Origin: Ramlibacter ginsenosidimutans
Lineage (GTDB): Bacteria; Pseudomonadota; Gammaproteobacteria; Burkholderiales; Burkholderiaceae_C
Direction: 5' to 3' (one strand)
NCBI RefSeq assembly: GCF_042678185.1
Contig: NZ_JBHUDQ010000011.1
DNA length: 64,000 nucleotides
A program made the translations under genes and the position numbers. Shown piece by piece: positions 49,385-58,527 of this stretch. Each line of letters opens with the position of its first letter. The stretch's first letter is position 1. The notes beneath the pieces were generated by a model. It ran no database searches. It was not told where the DNA came from and saw nothing but the letters and a program-made list of their open reading frames with translations.

Positions 49385-52348
49385 ATGCAACCTGCCCTGG
49401 GCCCCTCCACCATCCCGCACGCCGGCGCCGCCGGTACCGCTCCCCTGGCCGCCGCCGGCCAGCCTGCCGCCTCCGCATTGGCGCATTACCAGATCATCCG
49501 CCGCAACGGCGCGGTGGTCCCGTTCGAACCGAGCAAGATCGGCGTGGCGATGATGAAGGCCTTCCTGGCCGTGCACGGCACGCAGGGCGCGGCCTCGGCG
49601 AGCGTGCGCGAGACGGTGGACGTGCTCACGCAGCAGGTCGTGCGCGCGCTGGTGCGTTCGCGTCCGGGCGGCGGCACCTTCCACATCGAGGACATCCAGG
49701 ACGCGGCCGAACTGGGCCTCATGCGCGGCGGCCACCACGAGGTCGCGCGCGCCTATGTGCTCTACCGCGAGCGCCGCGCACAGGAGCGCGCCAAGCAGGC
49801 CCAGGAGCAGGCGCCCGTCGCGCCGCAGTTCCACGTGCTGGACCACGGCCAGCGCGTGCCGCTGGACACCGAAGGCCTGCGCGCGCTGATCGTCGCTTCC
49901 TGCGCCGGGCTGGGCGCCGACGTCAAGCCGGAGCCGATCTACGCCGAGACGCAGCGCAACCTGTACGACGGCGTGCCGCTCGACGAGGTCTACAAGGCGT
50001 CGATCCTGGCCGCCCGCACGCTGATCGAGAAGGAGCCGGACTACACCTTTGTCACGGCCCGCCTGCTGCTGCACACGATCTTCAAGGAAGCGCTCGGCCG
50101 CGAAGTGGCGCCGGCCGAGCGCGCCGAGGCCTACGCCGACAGCTTCCCCGCCTTCATCAAGAAGGGCGTGGACAACGACCTGCTGGACGAGCGCCTGCTG
50201 CAGTACGACCTGAAGAAGCTGGGCGCCGCGCTCAAGGCCGACCGCGACCTCAAATTCGACTACCTGGGCCTGCAGACCCTGTACGACCGCTACTTCCTGC
50301 ACGTGCGCAAGACGCGCATCGAGCTGCCGCAGTCCTTCTTCATGCGCGTGGCCATGGGCCTCGCGCTCAACGAGATCGACCGCGAAGCGCGCGCCATCGA
50401 GTTCTACGAGGTCCTCTCCAGCTTCGACTTCATGTCCTCGACGCCGACGCTGTTCAACAGCGGCTCGCTGCGTTCGCAGTTGTCCTCCTGCTACCTCACG
50501 ACGGTGCCGGACGACCTGGACGGCATCTACGAGTCGATCAAGGAAAACGCGCTGCTGTCCAAGTTCGCCGGCGGCCTGGGCAACGACTGGACCCGCGTGC
50601 GCGCGCTCGGCTCGCACATCAAGGGCACCAACGGCGAGTCGCAGGGCGTGGTCCCGTTCCTGAAGGTCGTCAACGACACGGCCGTGGCCGTGAACCAGGG
50701 CGGCAAGCGCAAGGGCGCCGTCTGCGCCTACCTGGAATCCTGGCACCTGGACGTCGAGGAATTCCTGGAGCTACGCAAGAACACCGGCGACGACCGCCGC
50801 CGCACGCACGACATGAACACGGCGAACTGGATTCCCGACCTGTTCATGCGCCGCGTGATGGAAAAGGGCGACTGGACGCTGTTCTCGCCCTCTTCCGTGC
50901 CCGACCTGCACGACAAGTTCGGCGCCGAGTTCGAGCGCGCCTACGTCGCCTATGAAGAGAAGGCCAAGCGCGGCGAGATCAAGCCGAGCAAGACCATCCC
51001 CGCCAACGACCTGTGGCGCAAGATGCTCTCGATGCTGTTCGAGACCGGCCATCCCTGGATCACCTTCAAGGACGCCTGCAACGTGCGCTCGCCGCAGCAG
51101 CACGCCGGCGTCGTGCACTCGTCCAACCTGTGCACCGAGATCACGCTGAACACCAGCGACTCCGAGACGGCCGTCTGCAACCTGGGTTCGGTGAACCTGC
51201 TGCAGCACCTGAAGGACGGCAAGGTCGACCAGGAGAAGCTCAGGAAGACCATCGCCACCGCGATGCGCATGCTCGACAACGTGATCGACATCAACTACTA
51301 CGCGGTGAAGAAGGCGCGCGACTCCAACATGCGCCACCGGCCCGTCGGCCTGGGCGTGATGGGCTTCCAGGACGCGCTGTACGAGCTGCGCATCCCCTAC
51401 GCGTCCAAGGAGGCGATCGAGTTCGCCGACGAGTCCATGGAGGCGGTCTGCTACTACGCCTACTGGGCCTCGACCGAGCTGGCCCGCGAGCGCGGCCGCT
51501 ATTCCAGCTACAAGGGTTCGCTGTGGGACCAGGGCGTGCTGCCGCTGGACACGCTCAAGCTGCTGGCCGACGCGCGCGGCGAGCAGTACGTGGACGTCGA
51601 CCGCTCGGCCACCCTGGACTGGGATACGCTGCGCAAGAAGATCGCCGCGGACGGCATGCGCAACAGCAACTGCGTGGCCATCGCGCCGACCGCGACCATC
51701 TCCAACATCATCGGCGTGGACGCCTCGATCGAGCCCTGCTTCGGCAACCTGTCGGTCAAGTCGAACCTGTCCGGCGAGTTCACCGTCATCAACCACTACC
51801 TGGTGCGTGACCTGAAGCGCCTGGGCCTGTGGGACGACGTGATGGTCATGGACCTGAAGCACTTCGACGGCTCGCTGCGTCCGATCGACCGCGTGCCGCA
51901 GGAGATCAAGGCCCTGTACGCGACCGCCTTCGAAGTCGAGCCGGTGTGGCTGGTGGAAGCCGCCGCCCGCCGCCAGAAGTGGATCGACCAGGCGCAGTCG
52001 CTGAACATCTACATGGCCGGCGCATCCGGCAAGAAGCTGGACGAGACCTACAAGCTCGCCTGGCTGCGCGGACTGAAGACCACCTATTACCTGCGCACCA
52101 CCAGCGCGACGCAGGCGGAGAAGTCGACCGTGCAGAGCGGCCGCCTGAATGCGGTGAGCAACGGGAATGCGGGAAGCGGCATGCACGCCGGCGCGACGCA
52201 CACCGGCGAAGGCGCGATGAGCGCGATGGAAGCGGCAGCGGCCGCAGCGCGCGCGCAGATCGAAGCGGCCACCGCGCCGACGGCGACGCCCGCGACCGAC
52301 ATCAAGTTCTGCGGCGTCGACGATCCGACCTGCGAGGCCTGTCAGTGA
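49385..52348 (+). CDS. nrdA: Class Ia ribonucleoside-diphosphate reductase alpha subunit
   Basis: The catalytic subunit that makes deoxyribonucleotides. It has 987 residues, longer than E. coli NrdA (761). An extra Ala-rich N-terminus precedes the ATP-cone (HYQIIRRNGAVVPFEPSKIG). Active-site Asn-Cys-x-Glu is in SSNLCTEITLNTSDSETAVC, the thiyl-partner Cys in SQLSSCYLTTVPDDLDGIYE, and a C-terminal Cys pair CEACQ is the redox tail. The ATG at 49385 gives MQPALGPSTIP; an upstream frame start would include the NrdR boxes' flank. It is controlled by two NrdR boxes, and paired with nrdB 154 bases downstream. Confidence 0.95.
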   Translation: MQPALGPSTIPHAGAAGTAPLAAAGQPAASALAHYQIIRRNGAVVPFEPSKIGVAMMKAFLAVHGTQGAASASVRETVDVLTQQVVRALVRSRPGGGTFHIEDIQDAAELGLMRGGHHEVARAYVLYRERRAQERAKQAQEQAPVAPQFHVLDHGQRVPLDTEGLRALIVASCAGLGADVKPEPIYAETQRNLYDGVPLDEVYKASILAARTLIEKEPDYTFVTARLLLHTIFKEALGREVAPAERAEAYADSFPAFIKKGVDNDLLDERLLQYDLKKLGAALKADRDLKFDYLGLQTLYDRYFLHVRKTRIELPQSFFMRVAMGLALNEIDREARAIEFYEVLSSFDFMSSTPTLFNSGSLRSQLSSCYLTTVPDDLDGIYESIKENALLSKFAGGLGNDWTRVRALGSHIKGTNGESQGVVPFLKVVNDTAVAVNQGGKRKGAVCAYLESWHLDVEEFLELRKNTGDDRRRTHDMNTANWIPDLFMRRVMEKGDWTLFSPSSVPDLHDKFGAEFERAYVAYEEKAKRGEIKPSKTIPANDLWRKMLSMLFETGHPWITFKDACNVRSPQQHAGVVHSSNLCTEITLNTSDSETAVCNLGSVNLLQHLKDGKVDQEKLRKTIATAMRMLDNVIDINYYAVKKARDSNMRHRPVGLGVMGFQDALYELRIPYASKEAIEFADESMEAVCYYAYWASTELARERGRYSSYKGSLWDQGVLPLDTLKLLADARGEQYVDVDRSATLDWDTLRKKIAADGMRNSNCVAIAPTATISNIIGVDASIEPCFGNLSVKSNLSGEFTVINHYLVRDLKRLGLWDDVMVMDLKHFDGSLRPIDRVPQEIKALYATAFEVEPVWLVEAAARRQKWIDQAQSLNIYMAGASGKKLDETYKLAWLRGLKTTYYLRTTSATQAEKSTVQSGRLNAVSNGNAGSGMHAGATHTGEGAMSAMEAAAAAARAQIEAATAPTATPATDIKFCGVDDPTCEACQ

Positions 52349-52388
52349 TCCGCGCAGCGCGCGCGATCACATCGAAATGAAAGAGGTA

Positions 52389-52415
52389 TCGGCGTTCTCC
52401 GACAGAACGCCGATG
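52389..52415 (+). other. Hairpin in the nrdA-nrdB gap
   Basis: ATCGGCGTTCT (52389-52399) pairs perfectly with AGAACGCCGAT (52405-52415) over 5 bases. A second stem, CCCGGATG with CATCCGGG, occurs near 52437-52474. No T-run follows, so these more likely tune nrdB expression or RNA stability than stop transcription. Confidence 0.5.
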
Positions 52416-52502
52416 CAATCAAGCAACAAAATGCGACCCGGATGTGAACGGACACTTTGATTCACGCATCCGGGCTCGCATAATCCGAGCACTGGAACAC
52501 CT

Positions 52503-53735
52503 ATGTTGACCTGGGACGACGAAGTCACGCCCACACCGTCAAAGCCCGTGAGCAGCGGTTTAGCCACCAACCGCGAGGCGATGCATTCACCGCTCGCGCA
52601 CGCCGTTCCGACTCCTCAGCCCGCCTTGCGCACGCTCGATGACGGCGCGACGATCGCGCCCGCCGCGATCGCGCCCATCGCGACGCAGCCGCGCGCCGAC
52701 GCGCAGGCCACCAGCACGCGCCGCGTGCAGGCCGCCGACAAGCGCATCATCAACGGCCAGACCGACGTCAACCAGCTCGTCCCCTTCAAGTACAAGTGGG
52801 CCTGGGAGAAGTACCTGGCGACCTGCGCCAACCACTGGATGCCGCAGGAAATCAACATGAACCGCGACATCGCCCTGTGGAAGGACCCGAACGGTCTGAC
52901 CGAGGACGAGCGCCGCGTCATCAAGCGCAACCTCGGCTTCTTCGTGACGGCCGACTCGCTGGCCGCGAACAACATCACCCTGGGCACCTACCGTCACATC
53001 ACGGCGCCCGAGTGCCGCCAGTTCCTGCTGCGCCAGGCTTTCGAGGAAGCGATCCACACCCACGCCTACCAGTACATCGTGGAGTCGCTGGGCCTGGACG
53101 AGAGCGAGATCTTCAACGCCTACCATGAGGTGCAGTCGATCCGGGACAAGGACGAGTTCCTGATCCCCTTCATCGACGCGATCATGGATCCCAACTTCCA
53201 CACCGGCACACCGGAAGCCGACCAGCGCCTGCTCAAGAGCCTGATCGTCTTCGCCTGCCTGATGGAAGGCCTGTTCTTCTATGTCGGCTTCACCCAGATC
53301 CTGGCGCTGGGCCGGCAGAACAAGATGACCGGCGCCGCCGAGCAGTACCAGTACATCCTCCGCGACGAGTCGATGCACTGCAACTTCGGCATCGACCTCA
53401 TCAACACCATCAAGCTCGAGAACCCGCACCTGTGGACCGCCGACTTCAAGTCGGAGATCAAGGGCCTGTTCCAGAAAGCTGTCGAACTCGAGTACCGCTA
53501 CGCCGAGGACACGATGCCTCGCGGCGTGCTGGGACTCAATGCCTCCATGTTCAAGGGCTACCTGCGCTACATCGCGAATCGCCGCGCCACGCAGATCGGC
53601 CTGGAAGCGCTTTTCCCGAACGAGGAAAATCCCTTCCCGTGGATGAGCGAAATGATTGACCTGAAGAAAGAGCGTAATTTCTTTGAGACCCGCGTGATCG
53701 AATACCAGACGGGTGGAGCTCTTTCCTGGGACTGA
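52503..53735 (+). CDS. nrdB: Class Ia ribonucleoside-diphosphate reductase beta subunit
   Basis: The radical-generating R2 subunit with a di-iron site. It has 410 residues, with an Ala-rich N-terminal extension of about 75. Ligands are seen in FVTADSLAANNITLG, LLRQAFEEAIHTHAYQYIVE (Glu-x2-His type), CLMEGLFFYVGFTQI, and YILRDESMHCNFGIDLINTI (Glu-x2-His). The ATG at 52503 (MLTWDDEVTPTPSKPVSSG) is the best start. It follows nrdA in the same direction. Confidence 0.94.
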   Translation: MLTWDDEVTPTPSKPVSSGLATNREAMHSPLAHAVPTPQPALRTLDDGATIAPAAIAPIATQPRADAQATSTRRVQAADKRIINGQTDVNQLVPFKYKWAWEKYLATCANHWMPQEINMNRDIALWKDPNGLTEDERRVIKRNLGFFVTADSLAANNITLGTYRHITAPECRQFLLRQAFEEAIHTHAYQYIVESLGLDESEIFNAYHEVQSIRDKDEFLIPFIDAIMDPNFHTGTPEADQRLLKSLIVFACLMEGLFFYVGFTQILALGRQNKMTGAAEQYQYILRDESMHCNFGIDLINTIKLENPHLWTADFKSEIKGLFQKAVELEYRYAEDTMPRGVLGLNASMFKGYLRYIANRRATQIGLEALFPNEENPFPWMSEMIDLKKERNFFETRVIEYQTGGALSWD

Positions 53736-53922
53736 GTCGGCAACTGCAAGGTAGTTTGGGTTAACCGCCCGCACGCACCACCGCACGAAGAGGCGGGGGC
53801 GTGGCGGGCGCAGGTGTTCGTGCGGCTGGGCAATGGCCCAACCACACGGATCGCTTCGCGCCACCAACAATGCGCGGAGTGCTCTTTGGTTGATGTTGTG
53901 TCAACTTGAACAGGAGATAGAA

Positions 53923-54429
53923 ATGGCAACTGCGAAGAAATCGGCCGCCAAGAAGGCCCCGGCCAAGAAGGCTGCGAAGAAGACCACCGCGCGCAAGACG
54001 ACCGCGAAGCGCCCGGCCGCCAAGAAGGCTGCCGCCAAGCGCCCGGCCGCCAAGAAGGCTGCCGCGAAGCGTCCGGCTGCGAAGAAGGCGGCTGCGAAGC
54101 GCCCGGCGGCGAAGAAGGCCGCTGCGAAGCGTCCGGCTGCGAAGAAGGCGGCGAAGAAGACCACGGCCAAGAAGTCGGCCGCGAAGAAGACCACCGCCAA
54201 GCGCGCGACTGCGAAGAAGTCGACCGCGAAGAAGGCGGCGAAGAAGTCCTCCGGCGCGAAGAAGGCTGCGAAAGCGCCTGCTGCGAAAGCGCCTGCTGCC
54301 AAGAAGGCTTCCAAGCCTGCTGCGAAGTCGAACGGCGGAACGTCCGCCCCGGCTGCTGCGGCTCCCGCGGCTCAGACCACTCTGAACCCGCAGGCCGCCT
54401 GGCCTTTTCCGACCGCTGCGAAGCCTTGA
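53923..54429 (+). CDS. Histone H1-like, Lys/Ala-rich nucleoid protein
   Basis: A 168-residue, extremely basic protein with AKK and AKRPAAKK repeats, a Pro/Ala-rich C-terminal end (NPQAAWPFPT), and no folded domain. It resembles H1-like AlgP/HctB-type DNA compaction proteins. The start ATG at 53923 is preceded by a strong AGGAGA about 8 bases away, so the first Met is well supported. Such proteins are common downstream of nrdB in this family (from memory). Confidence 0.9.
   Translation: MATAKKSAAKKAPAKKAAKKTTARKTTAKRPAAKKAAAKRPAAKKAAAKRPAAKKAAAKRPAAKKAAAKRPAAKKAAKKTTAKKSAAKKTTAKRATAKKSTAKKAAKKSSGAKKAAKAPAAKAPAAKKASKPAAKSNGGTSAPAAAAPAAQTTLNPQAAWPFPTAAKP
54001..54150. repeat. Five tandem 30-base units in the histone-like gene
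   Basis: Each unit encodes ten residues around AKRPAAKKA. Units differ at third positions (gcc/gct/gcg), so they are old or under purifying selection. The array is prone to copy-number change by slippage, changing protein length in steps of ten. Confidence 0.85.
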
Positions 54430-54436
54430 GGCAGCG

Positions 54437-54467
54437 CACGGGCGAAACGCCTCGCGTTTCGCCCGTG
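54437..54467. terminator. Hairpin after the histone-like gene
   Basis: CACGGGCGAAACGC (54437-54450) pairs with GCGTTTCGCCCGTG (54454-54467), loop CTC. It starts 7 bases after the stop. Confidence 0.75.
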
Positions 54468-54489
54468 GATGCCTCGTCCGCTCCAGGGT

Positions 54490-54519
54490 ACCCGCGGCTT
54501 GCCGCGGGTTTTTTCTTTT
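54490..54519 (+). terminator. Rho-independent terminator
   Basis: ACCCGCGG pairs with CCGCGGGT over CTTG (54490-54509) and is followed by TTTTTTCTTTT, an intrinsic terminator with a long T-run. Confidence 0.9.
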
Positions 54520-54553
54520 CACTTGGAAAAGTCGCACGCGACTTTTCCAAGTG
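54520..54553. repeat. 16-base perfect inverted repeat
   Basis: CACTTGGAAAAGTCGC (54520-54535) is the exact reverse complement of the 16 bases at 54538-54553, with a 2-base centre. It directly follows the terminator T-run. Confidence 0.85.
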
Positions 54554-54563
54554 GCCTGATCAG

Positions 54564-54599
54564 TGCGACGAGGACCGGCGGAGCCGGATCCTCGTCGCA
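54564..54599. repeat. Inverted repeat hairpin
   Basis: TGCGACGAGGA (54564-54574) pairs with TCCTCGTCGCA (54589-54599), and inner CCGG with CCGG, leaving a one-base bulge. Confidence 0.8.
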
Positions 54600-54604
54600 G
54601 GGGA

Positions 54605-54633
54605 GACCGCGCTGCATGTTATTCCGCGCGGTC
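54605..54633. repeat. Inverted repeat hairpin upstream of alkB
   Basis: GACCGCGC (54605-54612) pairs with GCGCGGTC (54626-54633) over 13 bases. It is the fifth hairpin in a 200-base tract and lies 43 bases before alkB. Confidence 0.7.
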
Positions 54634-54675
54634 TGCGGGCCCCTGCGGGGGAGGGGGACTCGGTAAGCTGTCGTC

Positions 54676-55290
54676 ATGAGTGACGCACAGGGGTCGTTGT
54701 TCGGCGCAGATGCGCAGCCCGAACTGCCGGCGGGCATGCGCTACCAGGCGGAGTTCCTCTCGCGGAAAGAAGAGGGATCGCTCGTCGCGATCATCGACCG
54801 GCTGCCGCTCGCCCACATGAAATACCAGCAGTACACCGCCCGGCGGCGGGTCGTGAGCTATGGCGGGCAGTACGACTTCAGCGCGCAGCGGCTGGACGAG
54901 GCCGAGCCGCTGCCCGCATGGCTCGATGCGCTGCGCGAACGCGCCGGGGCGTGGGCGGGCATCGCGCCGGAGCACTTCACGCAGGCGCTCGTAGCCGAAT
55001 ACGCGCCCGGCACGCCGCTGGGGTGGCATCGCGACGTGCCGGACTTCGAGGACGTGATCGGCGTCTCCCTCCTCAACGAGGCCGTGCTGCGCTTCCGGCC
55101 GTATCCGCCGGAGCGGGGCACGCGCGCCGACGTGCTGAAACTCGTCGCCGCGCCCCGTTCGATCTACCTGCTGCACGGTCCGTCCCGCTGGGAGTGGCAG
55201 CACAGCGTCTCGCCGACGAAGCAGCTGCGCTACTCCATCACCTTGCGCACCGCGTCGGCGCGCATCGGGAAGGCCGCGCGCCGGGGCTGA
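54676..55290 (+). CDS. alkB: Alpha-ketoglutarate-dependent DNA repair dioxygenase AlkB
   Basis: Removes alkyl groups from bases by Fe(II)/2OG oxidation. The 204-residue protein has the iron site in GTPLGWHRDVPDFEDVIG (His-x-Asp) near residue 118, the second His in EWQHSVSPTKQLRYS near 176, and the 2OG-binding Arg in RYSITLRTAS. The N-terminal LPAGMRYQAEFLSRKEEGSL is typical of the short AlkB class. The ATG at 54676 follows a strong hairpin tract. Confidence 0.92.
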   Translation: MSDAQGSLFGADAQPELPAGMRYQAEFLSRKEEGSLVAIIDRLPLAHMKYQQYTARRRVVSYGGQYDFSAQRLDEAEPLPAWLDALRERAGAWAGIAPEHFTQALVAEYAPGTPLGWHRDVPDFEDVIGVSLLNEAVLRFRPYPPERGTRADVLKLVAAPRSIYLLHGPSRWEWQHSVSPTKQLRYSITLRTASARIGKAARRG

Positions 55291-55311
55291 CGGAGGCGCG
55301 CCAAAAGAATA

Positions 55312-55332
55312 AAGCGCCCTCGCGGGGCGCTT
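55312..55332. terminator. Terminator-like hairpin between convergent alkB and lipoprotein gene
   Basis: AAGCGCCC pairs with GGGCGCTT over 5 bases. It lies 22 bases past alkB and can serve both convergent genes. Confidence 0.7.
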
Positions 55333-55398
55333 CCAAGGTTCCTTCGCTTCCGAGGAGCTGGGATCCCCGGGGCAGCGGCCCCGGGAAATTCGATGGCC

Positions 55399-57123
55399 CT
55401 ACGGCCGGCCGACGGAGTACGCCAGCCAGCGGCCGACACTCGTCTCCACGTTGGTGGTGAGCGTCAGGCCGGTGCCGGTGACGTTCATCTGGTAAGCCGC
55501 CGAGAAGTTCGTGCCGGGCTCCCGCGTGCGCAAGCCCGGGATGGGCTTGTTGAGGTCCTGCGTGTCGATGCGACCGTCGCTCTGGCGTTGCCGCTGCACC
55601 GTGTTGGCCGTCGCATCCACCGCGATGTTGGTGATCTCGTTGGAGGTGACCGGGTCGGTCGAACGCGTGCCGGTCGGCGAGGTGTACATGATGAGCGTCT
55701 CGGAGTACTTGCTGGCCGAGCCCACTTGCGGCAGCGTCCATGGCTTGAGCTTGGTGAGCACGAAGCTGGATTGCTCCACCGTCGCATCCGTGGAGCCGGA
55801 TGAGTTCGTGGTTCCGAACATGGCCAGCGCCCCGGTGGGGGCCTGGTAGGCATAGACGTTGGCCACGGGTGCCGGGCCGTTGCCACTGAGCACGTCGAAG
55901 CCACCGTCCGTGCGCTCGGCCACGGTCATCCCGGAGCTCTCCGGCTTGCACGCCCAGCCGGCGGCCGGGTCGTAGTCGCAGCTGGACGCCGTCCGGTCCG
56001 ACGCGAACGTCAACTGGCCGCGATAGGTCTGCACGCCGTCGCCGGGGTAGTAGCCCGACTGCAGCGAATCCCAGGTGCCTGCGACCTCGGAATACGAGTG
56101 CGCCTGCACCGGGAAGATGATGCCGGTGGCCCCCGGGGTCACCGTGGGCGCGACGTACCGCGAGCGGTAGATGCCGACGCCACCGGGGCCGAAGGCGACC
56201 ACCCATTCGCCGGTCTGCCCGTTCAGCGCCAGGGTGGCCGTGAACGCGCAGGGGTTGGTGCCGTCCTGCACCAGGGCCATCTGGTTCACCCCATCACCCG
56301 CGCCGAAGGTCTTGGCTGCGAAGTTGATCGGGCGCAGCGTCATGCGGCCGTGGTAGTCGATCGCGCGATAGTTGCCGCTCAGCACGTAAGGGCAGCCAGG
56401 CAATCCGCCACCGTCCACCGCGGCCATTGCGTCGCTCAGGCCCGTGGAGGAGTTGCTCGCGGCGGCGCTCGCCACCTGCGTGACCAGCAGCGGCAGCGCG
56501 TCGACCGTCACCTTCTGTGCCAGCGCGTCCAGGGCTTTGTCGTAGGCGTTCCCCGCAGTGCCGCCCGAGGCGGCAACGAGGTCACCCCGCAGGGGATCGA
56601 TGGCTCCGAGGTCGACACCGGCGCTCTTCAGCGCGGCAACGATGGCAGTGGCCGCCGCGGAGAGCTTGTCCTGGGTGAGCGTTCCCGCCGAGGAGCCGCT
56701 GAAGTTCGCAAAGTAGTTCGCCGGCAGCGTTGCGGCGAACTGCGCGATCACGAGCTCCGTCAGGGGCGTCACGTTCGCTTTCGCGGTGGTGACCGCGGTG
56801 GCCGAGTCCGTGCTTCCGGCCTGCACCGCGGAGTGCAGCACGATGGATGCCGTGTCGCCACTGCCCGTCACCTGCACCACGCAAGGCAAGCTGCCGTGCG
56901 CGATGTTCACGGTGTAGGCACCGGTGCCCGAGGTGGTGGCCGTTCCGCTGCCGGTCGCGCACTTCACCTCCACGGAGGCGCTGGCAAGCGCCGTGCCGAT
57001 CGCCGCGGTCCCCGCCACCTGCAGGCTCGGGTCGGGCGAACTGCTGCCGCCACCGCCTCCGCAACTCGCCAACAGGACGCTCGCGCCGATGGCGACGACC
57101 GTTCTTGCCACTTTCAATGTCAT
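55399..57123 (-). CDS. Large Ser/Thr/Ala-rich lipoprotein, unknown function
   Basis: A 574-residue exported lipoprotein. The N-terminus is TLKVARTVVAIGASVLLASC with a lipobox LASC, then a Gly/Ser linker. The mature part has a carboxypeptidase-like beta region (SASVEVKCATGSGTATTSGT), a helical Ala-rich part, and a C-terminal beta-rich region. No catalytic motif is evident. The ATG at 57123 has an AGAGACAA Shine-Dalgarno-like leader. It is divergent from a LuxR-type regulator. Confidence 0.82.
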   Translation of the reverse strand: MTLKVARTVVAIGASVLLASCGGGGGSSSPDPSLQVAGTAAIGTALASASVEVKCATGSGTATTSGTGAYTVNIAHGSLPCVVQVTGSGDTASIVLHSAVQAGSTDSATAVTTAKANVTPLTELVIAQFAATLPANYFANFSGSSAGTLTQDKLSAAATAIVAALKSAGVDLGAIDPLRGDLVAASGGTAGNAYDKALDALAQKVTVDALPLLVTQVASAAASNSSTGLSDAMAAVDGGGLPGCPYVLSGNYRAIDYHGRMTLRPINFAAKTFGAGDGVNQMALVQDGTNPCAFTATLALNGQTGEWVVAFGPGGVGIYRSRYVAPTVTPGATGIIFPVQAHSYSEVAGTWDSLQSGYYPGDGVQTYRGQLTFASDRTASSCDYDPAAGWACKPESSGMTVAERTDGGFDVLSGNGPAPVANVYAYQAPTGALAMFGTTNSSGSTDATVEQSSFVLTKLKPWTLPQVGSASKYSETLIMYTSPTGTRSTDPVTSNEITNIAVDATANTVQRQRQSDGRIDTQDLNKPIPGLRTREPGTNFSAAYQMNVTGTGLTLTTNVETSVGRWLAYSVGRP

Positions 57124-57241
57124 TTGTCTCTCCGATCTGGAACTTGTGCGGACCGCGAGGCCGTCGTTGTTCGGCGTAAGGAACTGCAACGCCGCGGCGC
57201 GAGCATTCCGGAGAGACGTGCCGTGGGCCATTCCTCGATTG

Positions 57242-57258
57242 GGGAAAGTGTTGTTCCC
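57242..57258. promoter_or_regulatory. GGGAA-N7-TTCCC dyad in the lipoprotein/LuxR divergent region
   Basis: A 17-base dyad lies about mid-way in the 218-base divergent gap. A TATAGA -10-like element occurs near 57301. The dyad is a candidate site for the LuxR-type protein. Confidence 0.4.
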
Positions 57259-57341
57259 TACTCCATTTGGGTGAGGACTGCGAGTGACGCGCACGCGCGC
57301 GTATAGACTCCGCCCGCGGTAAACAAAAAGCATTGCAGCGA

Positions 57342-58505
57342 ATGGACCTGTCCGAGCAGTCGTTTCTCCACTTCATCGACCTGATCTACAGCGCCGCCGA
57401 ACACCCGCAGCGATGGCGCCGGTTCTACGAGGAACTGACGGTGGCGGCGGGGGTGCGCTCCATCCACATGCTGGGCGTGGACAAGCGGCTGGGCACACTC
57501 GCCTACAGCGAGGGCGCGAACCTCCCCGTCGAAGGCGAGCTGGCCTACATGCACCACTACCGGCTGATCGACCCGAGGCTGCCGATGATGGACAGCCTGC
57601 AGGAGGGTGAGTGGCTGCATTGCCCGCAGCGGCTGGGCGACGAGGTCGTGGCCACGCACCCCCTTTACCAGGAGTTCCTGCTCCCCTACGACCGCCGCTA
57701 CAACTCCATGTGCAAGCTGGTGGACCTGCCCGAGGCCACCGTGATCTTCTCGCTCCTGAGCGGCGAGGCCGAAGGGCCGCTCCAGCCGCAGGCGCTGGCC
57801 TTCGTCGATCGGCTGCTGCCCCACCTGCAGCGCGCGTGCCGCATGGGCGTGCGCAATTTCGTCTATTCGACGCAGGCGCTCGTGGGCCACATGCTGGTGG
57901 ACAAGCTGCGCCAGCCGGTGATCCTGATGTCACCCGGCGGCGAGGTAATGCACACCAACCAGGCGGCGCAGGAGCTGCTGCGGTCCACGCGCCTGGTGCA
58001 GGTGAACGCCGGCCGGCTGGAGCTGCCGCAGCCGCAGCTGCGTGAGTTGCTGCGCCAGTGCGAAGAGATGGAGCAGGTGCTGAAAGCCACGCCGTCCGAG
58101 GAGCAGCACGCGACCGCGGGCCAGGGCCAGTTCCGCTCCCTGCTGATCACCGAGCCGGACGGCGGCGAGTCGCTCTACGCCTTCCACACCCTGCTGTCTC
58201 CCCAGCGGGAAATGGGCAGCTTCGGACTGCGGCCGGTGGCGATGCTGATCTTCTACCACCCGGCCTCGGCCCCCTCGATCGACGCCAGCCTGCTCTATGC
58301 GGTGTTCGGGCTGACGCCGGCGGAATGCCGCATCGCCACCTTGTTGGCCGAAGGCCTCTCGCTCAAGCAGATCGCCCAGGCGCAGGGAACGCAGCACGAC
58401 ACGGTGCGCAAGCAACTGCGGTCCATCTACCAGAAGACCTCGACCAACCGGCAGCCGGAGCTGATCCGGCTGCTGCTGCACCTGCCGCACAACGCCATGC
58501 AGTAG
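57342..58505 (+). CDS. LuxR-type HTH transcriptional regulator
   Basis: A 387-residue regulator. The C-terminal LuxR HTH is GLTPAECRIATLLAEGLSLK followed by QIAQAQGTQHDTVRKQLRSI. The N-terminal 270 residues show PAS-like or GAF-like alternation (PVILMSPGGEVMHTNQAAQE) without an autoinducer-binding signature. The ATG at 57342 is preferred; a TTG three codons upstream is possible. It is divergent from the lipoprotein gene and may control it. Confidence 0.87.
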   Translation: MDLSEQSFLHFIDLIYSAAEHPQRWRRFYEELTVAAGVRSIHMLGVDKRLGTLAYSEGANLPVEGELAYMHHYRLIDPRLPMMDSLQEGEWLHCPQRLGDEVVATHPLYQEFLLPYDRRYNSMCKLVDLPEATVIFSLLSGEAEGPLQPQALAFVDRLLPHLQRACRMGVRNFVYSTQALVGHMLVDKLRQPVILMSPGGEVMHTNQAAQELLRSTRLVQVNAGRLELPQPQLRELLRQCEEMEQVLKATPSEEQHATAGQGQFRSLLITEPDGGESLYAFHTLLSPQREMGSFGLRPVAMLIFYHPASAPSIDASLLYAVFGLTPAECRIATLLAEGLSLKQIAQAQGTQHDTVRKQLRSIYQKTSTNRQPELIRLLLHLPHNAMQ

Positions 58506-58527
58506 CGCAGGGCAAGGTGCGCGCGGC

